6,798 bases of DNA from an uncultured Bacteroidota bacterium (GCA_937900725.1 CALCFP010000110.1:1-6798); one strand, 5' to 3'. Shown: positions 1 to 6,798, numbered from the stretch's first letter. Notes: a model not told the origin generated them from the letters alone. Translations and numbers: made by a program.

Positions 1-841
1 AAACAATGACATTCTTTGTGGCGCAATCGGAAACCAACTCTGGCAACTCTGGCAGACGTTGCTTGTTTACAATTACGCAATCCAATGCGTTGCATACGCT
101 GACTCGGCGTGTCTTGGCATTGAAAATGATTCGCCGGCCCATATCAATATTGCCAAATTCATCGAAATATGTATGGCAGATGCCCGCACCTGTCTCTATC
201 ACAGGTACGAGTGAATTTTCACGTACGAAATTTATCAAGCCCTTGCCACCGCGTGGAATTATCAAGTCGACATATTGTGTGGCCTTAAGCAACTGTGCTG
301 TCTCGATATGACCTGCAGGCAACAAGGCAAGCGTATTTTCATCAATTCCGTGCTTGCGCAACACTTCCTTTATTATGCTGACTCCCAATTGATTTGAATC
401 ATAGGCATTTGAACCGCCTTTAAGTATGCAGGCATTGCCTGACTTGAGACAAAGAGAGAACACATCGTAAGTCACATTTGGACGCGCTTCGTAAATGATG
501 CCGATAACTCCCAATGGCACAGTGACTTTTTTCAGCCTCAACCCGTTTGGCAACGTCTTTTCTTCAAGAGTCTGCCCAACAGGATATGGCAAACGCGCGA
601 CATTGCGCATATCGCCTGCAATGTCGGCAATACGTTTTTCAGTCAGTTGCAGACGGTCGTAAACAGGGTCGGCAGGGTCCATGCGGCTCAAATCCTTGGC
701 GTTTGCCTCAAGAATCTCGGCAGTACGCGCCACAATGGTATCGGCTACATCAAGCAGCACTTCATTAATCTTGCTCTCATCTATGAAAACCAATTTGCGA
801 CTTGCCGCAAGTACGTCGCTAAATATTTGTGTACAATCCAT
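1..841 (-). CDS. proA: Glutamate-5-semialdehyde dehydrogenase (gamma-glutamyl phosphate reductase), N-terminal 280 residues, partial
   Basis: This NADPH-dependent enzyme reduces the unstable glutamyl-5-phosphate made by ProB to glutamate-5-semialdehyde, which cyclises to pyrroline-5-carboxylate. The frame runs without interruption from the ATG at 841-839 to the window edge. Family signatures seen in order are VPLGVIGIIYEARPNVT (108-124), the cofactor-region strand and loop SGNACILKGGSNA (134-146), LLPAGH (183-188), DLIIPRGGKGLI (192-203), VPVIETGAGICH (212-223), and NAKTRRVSVCNALD (241-254). The last holds Cys250, in the place of the catalytic cysteine. E. coli ProA is 417 residues long, so about 137 C-terminal residues lie outside. 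The start gives a normal ProA N-terminus (MDCTQIFSDVLAASRKL), 21 bases after the proB stop. A 9-base tandem repeat (35-52 on the plus strand) encodes PELPEL at residues 264-269. Confidence 0.97.
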   Translation of the reverse strand, partial: MDCTQIFSDVLAASRKLVFIDESKINEVLLDVADTIVARTAEILEANAKDLSRMDPADPVYDRLQLTEKRIADIAGDMRNVARLPYPVGQTLEEKTLPNGLRLKKVTVPLGVIGIIYEARPNVTYDVFSLCLKSGNACILKGGSNAYDSNQLGVSIIKEVLRKHGIDENTLALLPAGHIETAQLLKATQYVDLIIPRGGKGLINFVRENSLVPVIETGAGICHTYFDEFGNIDMGRRIIFNAKTRRVSVCNALDCVIVNKQRLPELPELVSDCATKNVIV

Positions 842-851
842 ATTGTCAATT

Positions 852-863
852 ATTTACGTAAAT
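852..863. repeat. 12-base perfect palindrome in the proB-proA gap
   Basis: ATTTACGTAAAT reads the same on both strands and fills half of the 21-base gap, touching the proB stop codon. There is no spacer for a loop and no following T-run, so it is not a typical terminator. One or two such palindromes are expected by chance in a window this size, so a function as an operator is only a possibility. Confidence 0.2.
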
Positions 864-1948
864 CAAAATTCATCAAGGACCAAATAGTCGTAGTGGACAA
901 ATGGCCGGTTTTGTTTCTTGCCCATACACTCGGCAACGGTTTGAGAGTCGTACATTGCCTTCCCGATTCCAATCTTCTGGTTATCAGGTCCGAATATGCC
1001 GACAATGTCACCTTTTTCGAACGTTCCATCAACACCAATTATGCCTATGAAAAGCAAACTTGTAGCCTTTTCGCCAATCAGCGCATCCATAGCACCCTGA
1101 TTGACTGTTACATACCCCTTTGTAAAGGATTGTGAGTGAGCCAACCACTTTTTAACGCTTGTTGTCTTGCTATGTGGCATAAAATGAGTAAAATCCTTCA
1201 GTTTATTGTCGATAATGTCGAGCAGAACATTGTCGCGAGTGCCATTTGCAATGAACACGTTTATGCCTTCGCTGGCGATTTTTGCTGCAATGGAACATTT
1301 GGTGAGCATACCTCCACGACCGAATCCCGACTTTGTGGGTGCGATATATTTTTGCAGCGAAGAGAATCCGGTGTCTATTTCACGAATCAGTTCTGAACCT
1401 TCCTTGTCGGGTGCGCCGGTATAGACACCATCAATATTGGACAAAATGAAAAGCGAATCGCAGTTCATCATTGACGCCATCAAACCCGAAAGTTCATCAT
1501 TGTCGGTAAACATAAGCTCGGTAACCGATATTGTGTCGTTTTCATTCACTATAGGGATGACGTTGTTCTCAAGCATCGTGCTGATGCAGTTTTTCATATT
1601 GAGATAGTGCCTGCGGTCGCTGAAATTTTCCTTTGTAGTCAGCACCTGGGCGCATTGCAGACCTTGCTCACTAAACAATTGTGTGTATAGCGACATCAGT
1701 TTAACTTGACCAACTGCGGCCCAAAGCTGTTTGGCGGCGACAAGTTCAGTCTTCTTTGAAACCGACACCTGTCCGCGTCCTGCGGCCACTGCTCCGGATG
1801 ACACGACAATCACCTCGGTTCCGTTCTTTATCAAGCCTGAAATCTGGCCAACCAAATGCGAGATACGGGCCTCGTTGAGCGACCCGTCTGATTGGGCGAG
1901 CACGTTGCTACCAATTTTGATTGCTATGCGTTTGAATTTATTCTGCAT
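863..1948 (-). CDS. proB: Glutamate 5-kinase (gamma-glutamyl kinase)
   Basis: This cytoplasmic enzyme phosphorylates glutamate with ATP to glutamyl-5-phosphate, the first and normally feedback-controlled step of proline synthesis. The 361 residues are close to the 367 of the E. coli enzyme. The amino-acid kinase domain (about 1-255) shows the phosphate-binding RIAIKIGSNVLAQ with Lys11, VVSSGAVAAGR (49-58), the substrate loop NENDTIS (135-141), TDNDELS (148-154) and GRGGMLTK (210-217), whose Lys217 is the expected catalytic lysine. A PUA domain follows (about 275-354, with GYVTVNQGAMDAL, GVDGTFEKGD and IGIGKA). I chose the ATG at 1948; the ATG at 1954 would add only Met-Lys. The frame stays open to about 2029, but the extra residues are a lysine-rich antiphase reading of the acidic tail and are not credible. 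proA follows after 21 bases. No key residue is missing. Confidence 0.97.
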   Translation of the reverse strand: MQNKFKRIAIKIGSNVLAQSDGSLNEARISHLVGQISGLIKNGTEVIVVSSGAVAAGRGQVSVSKKTELVAAKQLWAAVGQVKLMSLYTQLFSEQGLQCAQVLTTKENFSDRRHYLNMKNCISTMLENNVIPIVNENDTISVTELMFTDNDELSGLMASMMNCDSLFILSNIDGVYTGAPDKEGSELIREIDTGFSSLQKYIAPTKSGFGRGGMLTKCSIAAKIASEGINVFIANGTRDNVLLDIIDNKLKDFTHFMPHSKTTSVKKWLAHSQSFTKGYVTVNQGAMDALIGEKATSLLFIGIIGVDGTFEKGDIVGIFGPDNQKIGIGKAMYDSQTVAECMGKKQNRPFVHYDYLVLDEF

Positions 1949-1954
1949 TTTCAT
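1938..1954 (-). promoter_or_regulatory. Overlapping stop/start junction between the large gene and proB (translational coupling site)
   Basis: The large gene ends with the TAA at 1940-1938. The proB frame offers two closely spaced ATG codons before it, at 1954-1952 and 1948-1946 (ATGAAAATG). The overlap is 17 or 11 bases depending on which is used. No purine-rich Shine-Dalgarno core lies upstream, as is usual in Bacteroidota. Ribosomes finishing the large protein are placed to restart on proB, so coupling is likely but inferred. Confidence 0.6.
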
Positions 1955-4900
1955 TATCAGTTTCTGTTTGTTCTTCTGTTTGTCCTTCCGTTTCTTCATT
2001 GTTTTCCGATGGTTCTTCCTCATCGTCAAGTTCTATGACGTTACCATCCTCGTCAACCACTTGCTCATCTTCTTCGACAACAGCACCGGTTTGTATGTGT
2101 TTCATGAAATCGTTCTTTTTCTTGTTTTCAGCAAGCATAAACATATATGAGGCCTCGCCTTTCTTTGCTGGCAACTTGCGGTCGGCACCCTTGATACTGT
2201 GGATGATATCATTGAATCCCTTGTCGGAACTCAGCACCTGCATAAACCCGCGTTTGTAACTGAAGAAGTACCACAAATCGGGCGTGACTTCAATGTAAAG
2301 TGTCATCGCATCGCTGCTGCGCTTGCGTTCCACCTCAAATATACCCTTGACCTTCTTGTTGACTTGCGTTCCGCCTAAATTGGCTATGCCTAAATCGCCT
2401 ACACTTTGCCAGCAATTGACTTTTTTGTTCCACGTCATACGTAATTCGGAGAACATGAATGCCGTGTTGAGTGGCTCAGGAATAATCTTGAGTGAACCAA
2501 AAATACGTTGTTCGCGGAACATCTCTGACGCTGGAGCCGAACCCAATATCGACCTTACACCCTTGGTGTAGATATTGCTTATCAGACTCGATGGGCTCAA
2601 TGTCTCAGTTGCCTTTATGGTATCTGCTATCTTCTTCAAAACTTCGGCTGGCAAATAGAAATCGAGTGTGGTTATCATATCGAGCAGATACTTGTCGGCA
2701 TCAATGTCATAACTTGTAGTTCCCTTGTTGACTATCTTGACACGGCCCAATTTGGCGACAAGGTTGATATCGCCATCAGAATTGATTGTGCAGCCATTCT
2801 TATTAATAGAGATATAGTTATCCAAACTATCGACATTGGCAATGCGATCTTTCGTACTTACTTCGTAGGCATTGTCCTTCTTGTTGAAATGAAGATATCC
2901 CGTTGCCGTTGCCACTGGCACGTTGCTGTACCACTTACGAGGCGAAAGGAACGCAGGGTAAACGTGTACAGTATCGGTTGCCATCATTCCGCCTAAAGCA
3001 AGGAATTCTCCGCCCACGCTCATAGGTTGTTCATCGATAGGTATATACACATCGCTCGGATCAATTTCAGAATCAAACTTAATCCAACTTTCTGCCGTAC
3101 TGCAACCATGATGCATCTTTGCTCCGCCAATGTAGTGCAGGAATTGTTTGCGAGCCTCCATCCTGACTTGTCCCTGATAACTGAATTCAGGCGACAGGCT
3201 GAAATCCTCGCTGGCAACAATCTTGCCATTGGCGTAAGTCTGTCCAGTAGAATCGACTGCAATAGGGTCGAAACTTATATACTCTACCGTTCCGTCAGAT
3301 TCGGTGTAAGTGTAGTCTCCATGTCCATAATACCTGTTACGCGAACTTACATCTACTCCAACCTTGACAAACTTGTGGTATTTGTTTTCGGTATCGGCAA
3401 GCAACTCGGCATTGGTCAAAGTCTTCATCTTGGCCATTGGCAATACCGTAACTTCACCTTCATTTGGGTAGATATAGGCATCGGCTACCGCAATCAATTC
3501 AACCTTATGGGCCATAATGGTATTGGTATTCAAATCGAAATCAGCCACTGGCGATACCCAATTGAGCGAATCCTGCCCCTTGTGGACAGACAGGAACAAC
3601 GAGCCCTTTGGTACATTGGCGCTGGTTTCTGGCATAACCTTCTTGACCTTTCCATTGTCGTAAGTATGTGTGGCGTTGGCCGAAGCAAACTGCAACTGTT
3701 TGTCGAGCATCTTCCACGAGAATGTCTCAACCCAACCTGCATAAAGATTTTCTGGGAAATTGACACGGGAATCGCCTATATTAGACTTGAATGTCGCCTT
3801 TTTACCAATCATATCGACATTAGCCTCAACATTTTCCGTGGCAAGTGCAAGACTGTCTGACATGGAGGATGCTATTTCAAGCCGTGCATTTGCACTGCTG
3901 TAACTTGTATGCTTGAAATCGAACCGTGCCGATGCTAGTTTTGCATCGAAAAGTTCAGTCGAGCCATTGCCGTCGATGGATTTCCCGTGATAATTCAACT
4001 TGCCGTGGAAAGCGCCTTCGCTACCATACATACGCAATGGCTGTCCGATGTCATTCATTGCAAGCAAATCCTTGTATGGTTCCCAATGGACCTTCACCTT
4101 TGTACCTAAGACATCGGTATGGACACCTTGCTTTTCAGCAATACTCAAGGCAGATGTTATGCCGTTGGTTGAATCTGGGAAGAACACAAAGTCACGTGAT
4201 ACCATTTTTGCATTGGCAAAATCAACCTCGCCATCGCCACGCAAGCCCATATTGCTCAGCCAAACGCTGTTGTTGAACCTGCCCTTTTCACGATAAACCG
4301 GATAGCCATTGTTTGGCGTAATCTCAACAAAACCCAACGAATTATCCTCTTGGAGCACAAGTTTTTGCTTAATAATCGGGAAAATATCGGCCGAATGCAG
4401 TTCGCCAACAAAGCCCATGCCATCGGTAGAGAAACTGTTCAAACTGTCGATTGTGTACGGATAAACCTGAAAAAAGAAATTGTCACGAGTGTACTTGCCA
4501 TCCTGAATATCAGGATCGTCGTAATAGACGTATGAATCTTTTTCACTGGCAAAAATTGGATACTGCAACAGATTCTTTCTGCCAGACTTGTTGTCGGGCT
4601 CATCAATCTTAAGTTTTCCTGTAATGCTCTCAATTGTACTTTGGACATTTGCTAACATCTGACGTCCTTGACCGTCTAATCCGGCCTTGACCCTTATGTT
4701 AAGCGAATCAACTTCGTTCAACTCCACCATAAATTCGTCGTAGTTGAATTTGAAATTGCGCCCATGAAACGTGAACAGACCTGCATCGATAGTGCCTCCA
4801 AAATCGAAACTCATATTTCGCTTCACAAGAATTTCCTGATTGCTTGGAAAAAACACAACATTCTGACGCTCACTCACATTGACAACAGGTACTCCCTGAA

Positions 4901-6605
4901 TGGCCAAGTCCATATTTTTCAAGTTTAACACAGCATTGGTGGCTCCTGAAGTGGTCTGGGACTCGAAACTAATTAGGTCATAGTCAATCTTCTCAACAAT
5001 GCAGTCGAGGTACCGATAAAGTTTTGGCTTGATACGGCACATCTCAGTTTTTGTGTTATAGTCAACTATACCTTTGTACGTCAAGCCAATAAGCAAACGC
5101 TTTGTGTTAACCATTCCCATTTTTATATGACGCGAAAAATCTTCGGCAGAAAATTCCTCCTCGCCATATTTACGCACATAACTACGCAACATAATGTACG
5201 GATGAACATCTTCCAAGCCCTGGTCCTCATAATAACGTTCGGCGCTGAAATAGTTTTCTGACTCAAATGTAGCCGTACTAATACTACTGCCTATGATATT
5301 CGTGAAATAGATTTTAGAGTCATTCATCTTCCAACTCAAAAGTCCGAAGTTCATTTCCATATTGTGATAAGAGTCATAATACGGGCTTCGTGACATATTT
5401 TCTGGACTATTGTCACGTATCAGACTGAATTCCTTCTTGTTATCAGCGTACTTAAACTGAAGTCCAGGATGATAAATTGAATCAGTATCAATATAAAGAC
5501 TAATCTTTGCGTTTGCCGACGTTATTGCATCACGCTTAATGCCAAAATACTCTGAACTGGCCTGCATAAACAACTGCTTTTTCAGCAAAGTGTCGCCATG
5601 CTCGTTCACATATTCAATATCGCGGAATACCGAAACCGTAGCCAAATCATCACTTGTGCCAGTTCCGGCCACCTTGTCACCTACAATTGTGAAACCACCC
5701 TCATAGTTGATATCAGGAAATATGTCATCAATCTCAAACGTCTTTTCGTTGCTTCGGAACTGGGGATATGATGAGGTGCCTGACCTATTCGTTTCCATAA
5801 CTTTGTCAGAAAGCGTTCCTTCCAATGGATATCCAAAATATCCCAAATGATAGAATATCACATTATCAATATTATACGACGATTTTGTCAACAGAATCGA
5901 GTATGAATCTATTTCGGCCCACGATGTGTCGCGCGAAATACCTGCCTTGTCCCAATAGACTGTGGCATTGCCTCCCTGCCAACGGTTCGAGATTGGGTTG
6001 TAGATGCCCTTTGTGTCATAGATGACGATGCTATCCTTGCGCACCTTGCAAGTAAGGTCGAGCGAGTTGAAATAATAGCACATCGTATCATTTATCTTAT
6101 TGATTTCAAAATGGTTGTTACTACTATACCAACGCATGCTGCCATTGACGTAAATTGACTTGTCGCGAAGCATATAGATGATACTGACAATGTACTTGTC
6201 GATATCGGCAAGTTTCATCGACTTGTCGTAAACTATTGTATTTAAGCCATCGACCCACTCTTTGTAGTTACCCTGGCCCGTCATGTCGTTTTGGCAAAAA
6301 ACAAGCAAGGCATTCATGTAATCGAAAATATGCGGAAAATTTCGCGCCCTGCGGGCCACCATCTGATTCGTCAACTCGTAGATTTTTTGCTGTTGCTCCT
6401 CAGTAAACGCACCTCCGTGCCAATATGGCGCCAATTCGGCCAACAGTTGCTTGCCGACTTCGTAATTGGCATCGGATTTCGAGAAGAACACCTTCAGTTC
6501 GTCCATAAACTTGTATGGTTCTGGCGTGAACGATGTTGTCGATTGCGCTTGAATGTTGAAAGTAAGCGAAACTAAAAAAACTATTATCGGCAGGATTCTT
6601 CTCAT
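1938..6605 (-). CDS. Very large exported protein of unknown function (1555 aa), beta-rich with acidic tail
   Basis: I do not recognise a named family. The chosen ATG (6605-6603) puts a signal peptide at the N-terminus: RR, a hydrophobic run ILPIIVFLVSLTF, then NIQA with likely cleavage after Ala20. No lipobox cysteine is present. An in-frame ATG at 6665 would add 20 polar residues inside prmA and bury the signal, so I reject it. Residues about 30-160 look helical. From about 165 to 1310 the sequence alternates hydrophobic and polar residues with many Gly, Asn, Asp and Tyr, as in long beta structures. Residues 774-824 and 863-913 resemble each other. A mixed region (about 1310-1500, including LYIEV, LWYFFSY and MQVLSS) precedes a tail with about half Asp/Glu (1511-1555). 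Eight cysteines are present. No catalytic motif, TonB box, outer-membrane barrel end or type IX secretion C-terminal domain is seen. By inference it acts in the periplasm or at the outer membrane, perhaps structurally. It overlaps proB by 11 bases. The frame is certain; the function is not. Confidence 0.93.
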   Translation of the reverse strand: MRRILPIIVFLVSLTFNIQAQSTTSFTPEPYKFMDELKVFFSKSDANYEVGKQLLAELAPYWHGGAFTEEQQQKIYELTNQMVARRARNFPHIFDYMNALLVFCQNDMTGQGNYKEWVDGLNTIVYDKSMKLADIDKYIVSIIYMLRDKSIYVNGSMRWYSSNNHFEINKINDTMCYYFNSLDLTCKVRKDSIVIYDTKGIYNPISNRWQGGNATVYWDKAGISRDTSWAEIDSYSILLTKSSYNIDNVIFYHLGYFGYPLEGTLSDKVMETNRSGTSSYPQFRSNEKTFEIDDIFPDINYEGGFTIVGDKVAGTGTSDDLATVSVFRDIEYVNEHGDTLLKKQLFMQASSEYFGIKRDAITSANAKISLYIDTDSIYHPGLQFKYADNKKEFSLIRDNSPENMSRSPYYDSYHNMEMNFGLLSWKMNDSKIYFTNIIGSSISTATFESENYFSAERYYEDQGLEDVHPYIMLRSYVRKYGEEEFSAEDFSRHIKMGMVNTKRLLIGLTYKGIVDYNTKTEMCRIKPKLYRYLDCIVEKIDYDLISFESQTTSGATNAVLNLKNMDLAIQGVPVVNVSERQNVVFFPSNQEILVKRNMSFDFGGTIDAGLFTFHGRNFKFNYDEFMVELNEVDSLNIRVKAGLDGQGRQMLANVQSTIESITGKLKIDEPDNKSGRKNLLQYPIFASEKDSYVYYDDPDIQDGKYTRDNFFFQVYPYTIDSLNSFSTDGMGFVGELHSADIFPIIKQKLVLQEDNSLGFVEITPNNGYPVYREKGRFNNSVWLSNMGLRGDGEVDFANAKMVSRDFVFFPDSTNGITSALSIAEKQGVHTDVLGTKVKVHWEPYKDLLAMNDIGQPLRMYGSEGAFHGKLNYHGKSIDGNGSTELFDAKLASARFDFKHTSYSSANARLEIASSMSDSLALATENVEANVDMIGKKATFKSNIGDSRVNFPENLYAGWVETFSWKMLDKQLQFASANATHTYDNGKVKKVMPETSANVPKGSLFLSVHKGQDSLNWVSPVADFDLNTNTIMAHKVELIAVADAYIYPNEGEVTVLPMAKMKTLTNAELLADTENKYHKFVKVGVDVSSRNRYYGHGDYTYTESDGTVEYISFDPIAVDSTGQTYANGKIVASEDFSLSPEFSYQGQVRMEARKQFLHYIGGAKMHHGCSTAESWIKFDSEIDPSDVYIPIDEQPMSVGGEFLALGGMMATDTVHVYPAFLSPRKWYSNVPVATATGYLHFNKKDNAYEVSTKDRIANVDSLDNYISINKNGCTINSDGDINLVAKLGRVKIVNKGTTSYDIDADKYLLDMITTLDFYLPAEVLKKIADTIKATETLSPSSLISNIYTKGVRSILGSAPASEMFREQRIFGSLKIIPEPLNTAFMFSELRMTWNKKVNCWQSVGDLGIANLGGTQVNKKVKGIFEVERKRSSDAMTLYIEVTPDLWYFFSYKRGFMQVLSSDKGFNDIIHSIKGADRKLPAKKGEASYMFMLAENKKKNDFMKHIQTGAVVEEDEQVVDEDGNVIELDDEEEPSENNEETEGQTEEQTETDNENAE
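1941..2075 (-). other. Acidic low-complexity C-terminal tail of the large protein (residues 1511-1555)
   Basis: The last 45 residues run from EEDEQVVDEDGNVIELDDEE to TETDNENAE. About half are Asp or Glu, most of the rest are polar, and there is no hydrophobic run after ELDDEEE. The tail is expected to be disordered. It follows a basic stretch (ENKKKNDFMKH, 1493-1503), giving a sharp change of charge. Acidic tails may bind divalent cations or basic partners; that is general inference, not shown here. Confidence 0.85.
1962..1997 (-). repeat. Three imperfect 12-base tandem units in the acidic-tail coding sequence
   Basis: On the plus strand the units are ttctgtttgttc (1962-1973), ttctgtttgtcc (1974-1985) and ttccgtttcttc (1986-1997). 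The first two differ at one base; the third is more diverged. Each unit is four codons and reads roughly as E-T-E-G, Q-T-E-E, Q-T-E-T in the protein, so gain or loss of a unit would keep the frame. The array ends only 8 bases upstream of the first possible proB start codon. Confidence 0.75.
3867..4286 (-). repeat. Divergent internal protein repeat in the large exported protein
   Basis: Residues 774-824 (bases 4286-4134) and 863-913 (bases 4019-3867) align by eye without gaps over 51 positions, with 13 identities and several conservative changes. The shared pattern is G-x-F, then twelve residues, G-x-G, six residues, A-K-x-x-S-x-x-F-x-F-x-x-x-S, and L-x-I-A. The copies start 89 residues apart. 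A weaker third copy may lie near residues 1265-1300 (GCTINSDGDINLVAKL), where the G-D-G and A-K positions recur. The spacing suggests a repeated beta domain of about 90 residues. The identity is low and was not tested statistically. Confidence 0.5.
6546..6605 (-). other. Predicted signal peptide of the large exported protein (residues 1-20)
   Basis: Residues 1-20 show an n-region with two arginines, a hydrophobic core of about 13 residues containing a proline, and a c-region NIQA followed by QS. Ile at -3 and Ala at -1 fit signal peptidase I. There is no cysteine at +1, so it is not a lipoprotein. An uncleaved N-terminal anchor cannot be excluded from sequence alone. Confidence 0.8.
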
Positions 6606-6624
6606 CTGTTTGTCATTACTGTTT

Positions 6625-6798
6625 TTACTTGCTGAATTTTGCTGACACCCACTCGTCGCGTTCAATGAATTTCACGAAATTCAGGCCGAGCGCCTGTGCC
6701 TTATCTTTAATAATGCTGAGGTCCGACTTGTAAAATCCGCTCAAGCACAATATGCCGTTAGCATTCAGCGATTTGGCGTAAGTAGGCATCTGGTCGAG
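6625..6798 (-). CDS. prmA: Ribosomal protein L11 methyltransferase (PrmA), C-terminal end, partial
   Basis: This is the last 57 codons and TAA stop of a gene whose 5' part lies beyond the window edge. The visible residues read LDQMPTYAKSLNANGILCLS, then GFYKSD, a helix (SIIKDKAQALGLNF) and the ending ERDEWVSAKFSK. This matches the end of the class I SAM-dependent methyltransferase fold in PrmA: the helix before strand 6, a 'G-I-L-x-L-S-G-F' strand, a helix, and a closing 'R-x-x-E-W-x-x-x' strand. PrmA is a cytoplasmic enzyme that methylates ribosomal protein L11. The SAM-binding motifs and substrate-binding domain are outside the window, so the call rests on the C-terminal signature alone; another small-molecule or protein methyltransferase is possible but less likely. 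The stop lies 19 bases before the start of the next gene, on the same strand, which suggests one transcript. Confidence 0.82.
   Translation of the reverse strand, partial: LDQMPTYAKSLNANGILCLSGFYKSDLSIIKDKAQALGLNFVKFIERDEWVSAKFSK

Noticed and set aside
35..52. Tandem 9-base repeat caactctgg in proA
   Set aside because: Two short in-frame copies encode Pro-Glu-Leu twice in a region not known to be constrained; too short to mean more than local duplication.
647..1135. 162-codon open frame on the plus strand
   Set aside because: It lies antisense across the proB-proA junction, both of which are secure genes, and shows no family features.
1955..2029. Longer proB reading frame starting at 2029
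   Set aside because: The added residues are a lysine/arginine-rich run produced by reading the acidic-tail codons in another frame. Known ProB proteins begin just before the KIGS motif, which fits the start at 1948.
1731..2150. 139-codon plus-strand frame with a phenylalanine-rich hydrophobic stretch
   Set aside because: The apparent membrane segment is the complement of the lysine/glutamate-rich codons of the large gene tail and the proB start; it is a composition artefact.
3027..3860. 277-codon open frame on the plus strand
   Set aside because: It is fully antisense to the large exported gene. The translation is rich in Ile, Arg, His and Cys with no domain signature, as expected for a shadow frame.
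6606..6624. Possible promoter or ribosome-binding site between prmA and the large gene
   Set aside because: The 19-base gap has no Shine-Dalgarno core and no Bacteroidota -7 TAnnTTTG element; it is simply A-rich.
6606..6665. Earlier in-frame ATG for the large gene at 6665
   Set aside because: It would overlap prmA by 41 bases and place 20 polar residues before a good signal peptide; the ATG at 6605 is preferred.

Overview
The window is a densely packed chromosomal stretch with all four genes on the minus strand, so it is read from high to low coordinates. It suggests a member of the Bacteroidota, probably Bacteroidales. Three things point there: a moderate, AT-leaning base composition, no Shine-Dalgarno-like sequence before any of the three visible starts, and a very large secreted protein whose style I associate with that phylum. 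I cannot name a genus or species.

Layout in transcription order: (1) 6798-6625, the last 57 codons of prmA (ribosomal protein L11 methyltransferase), cut by the window edge. (2) 6605-1938, one 1555-residue exported protein that fills about 69% of the window. It has an N-terminal signal peptide, a short helix-rich N-terminal part, a very long region that reads as beta-strands, and a strongly acidic low-complexity tail. I do not recognise a named family. (3) 1948-863, proB, glutamate 5-kinase, complete with kinase and PUA domains; its start overlaps the end of the large gene by 11 bases. (4) 841-1, proA, glutamate-5-semialdehyde dehydrogenase, the first 280 residues including the catalytic cysteine, cut by the other window edge.

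proB and proA encode the first two steps of proline synthesis from glutamate (glutamate to glutamyl-5-phosphate to glutamate-5-semialdehyde), a standard operon pair. The large exported protein sits between this pair and prmA, with 19 bases to prmA and an overlap with proB. The four genes therefore look co-transcribed, although no shared function is evident.

The two intergenic gaps are only 19 and 21 bases. I see no RNA gene, mobile element, CRISPR array, convincing promoter or terminator, and no stretch over 300 bases without a gene. The plus strand holds only antisense shadow frames. The one part that may be undescribed biology is the large exported protein, which contains a divergent internal repeat and an in-frame 12-base repeat in its tail.
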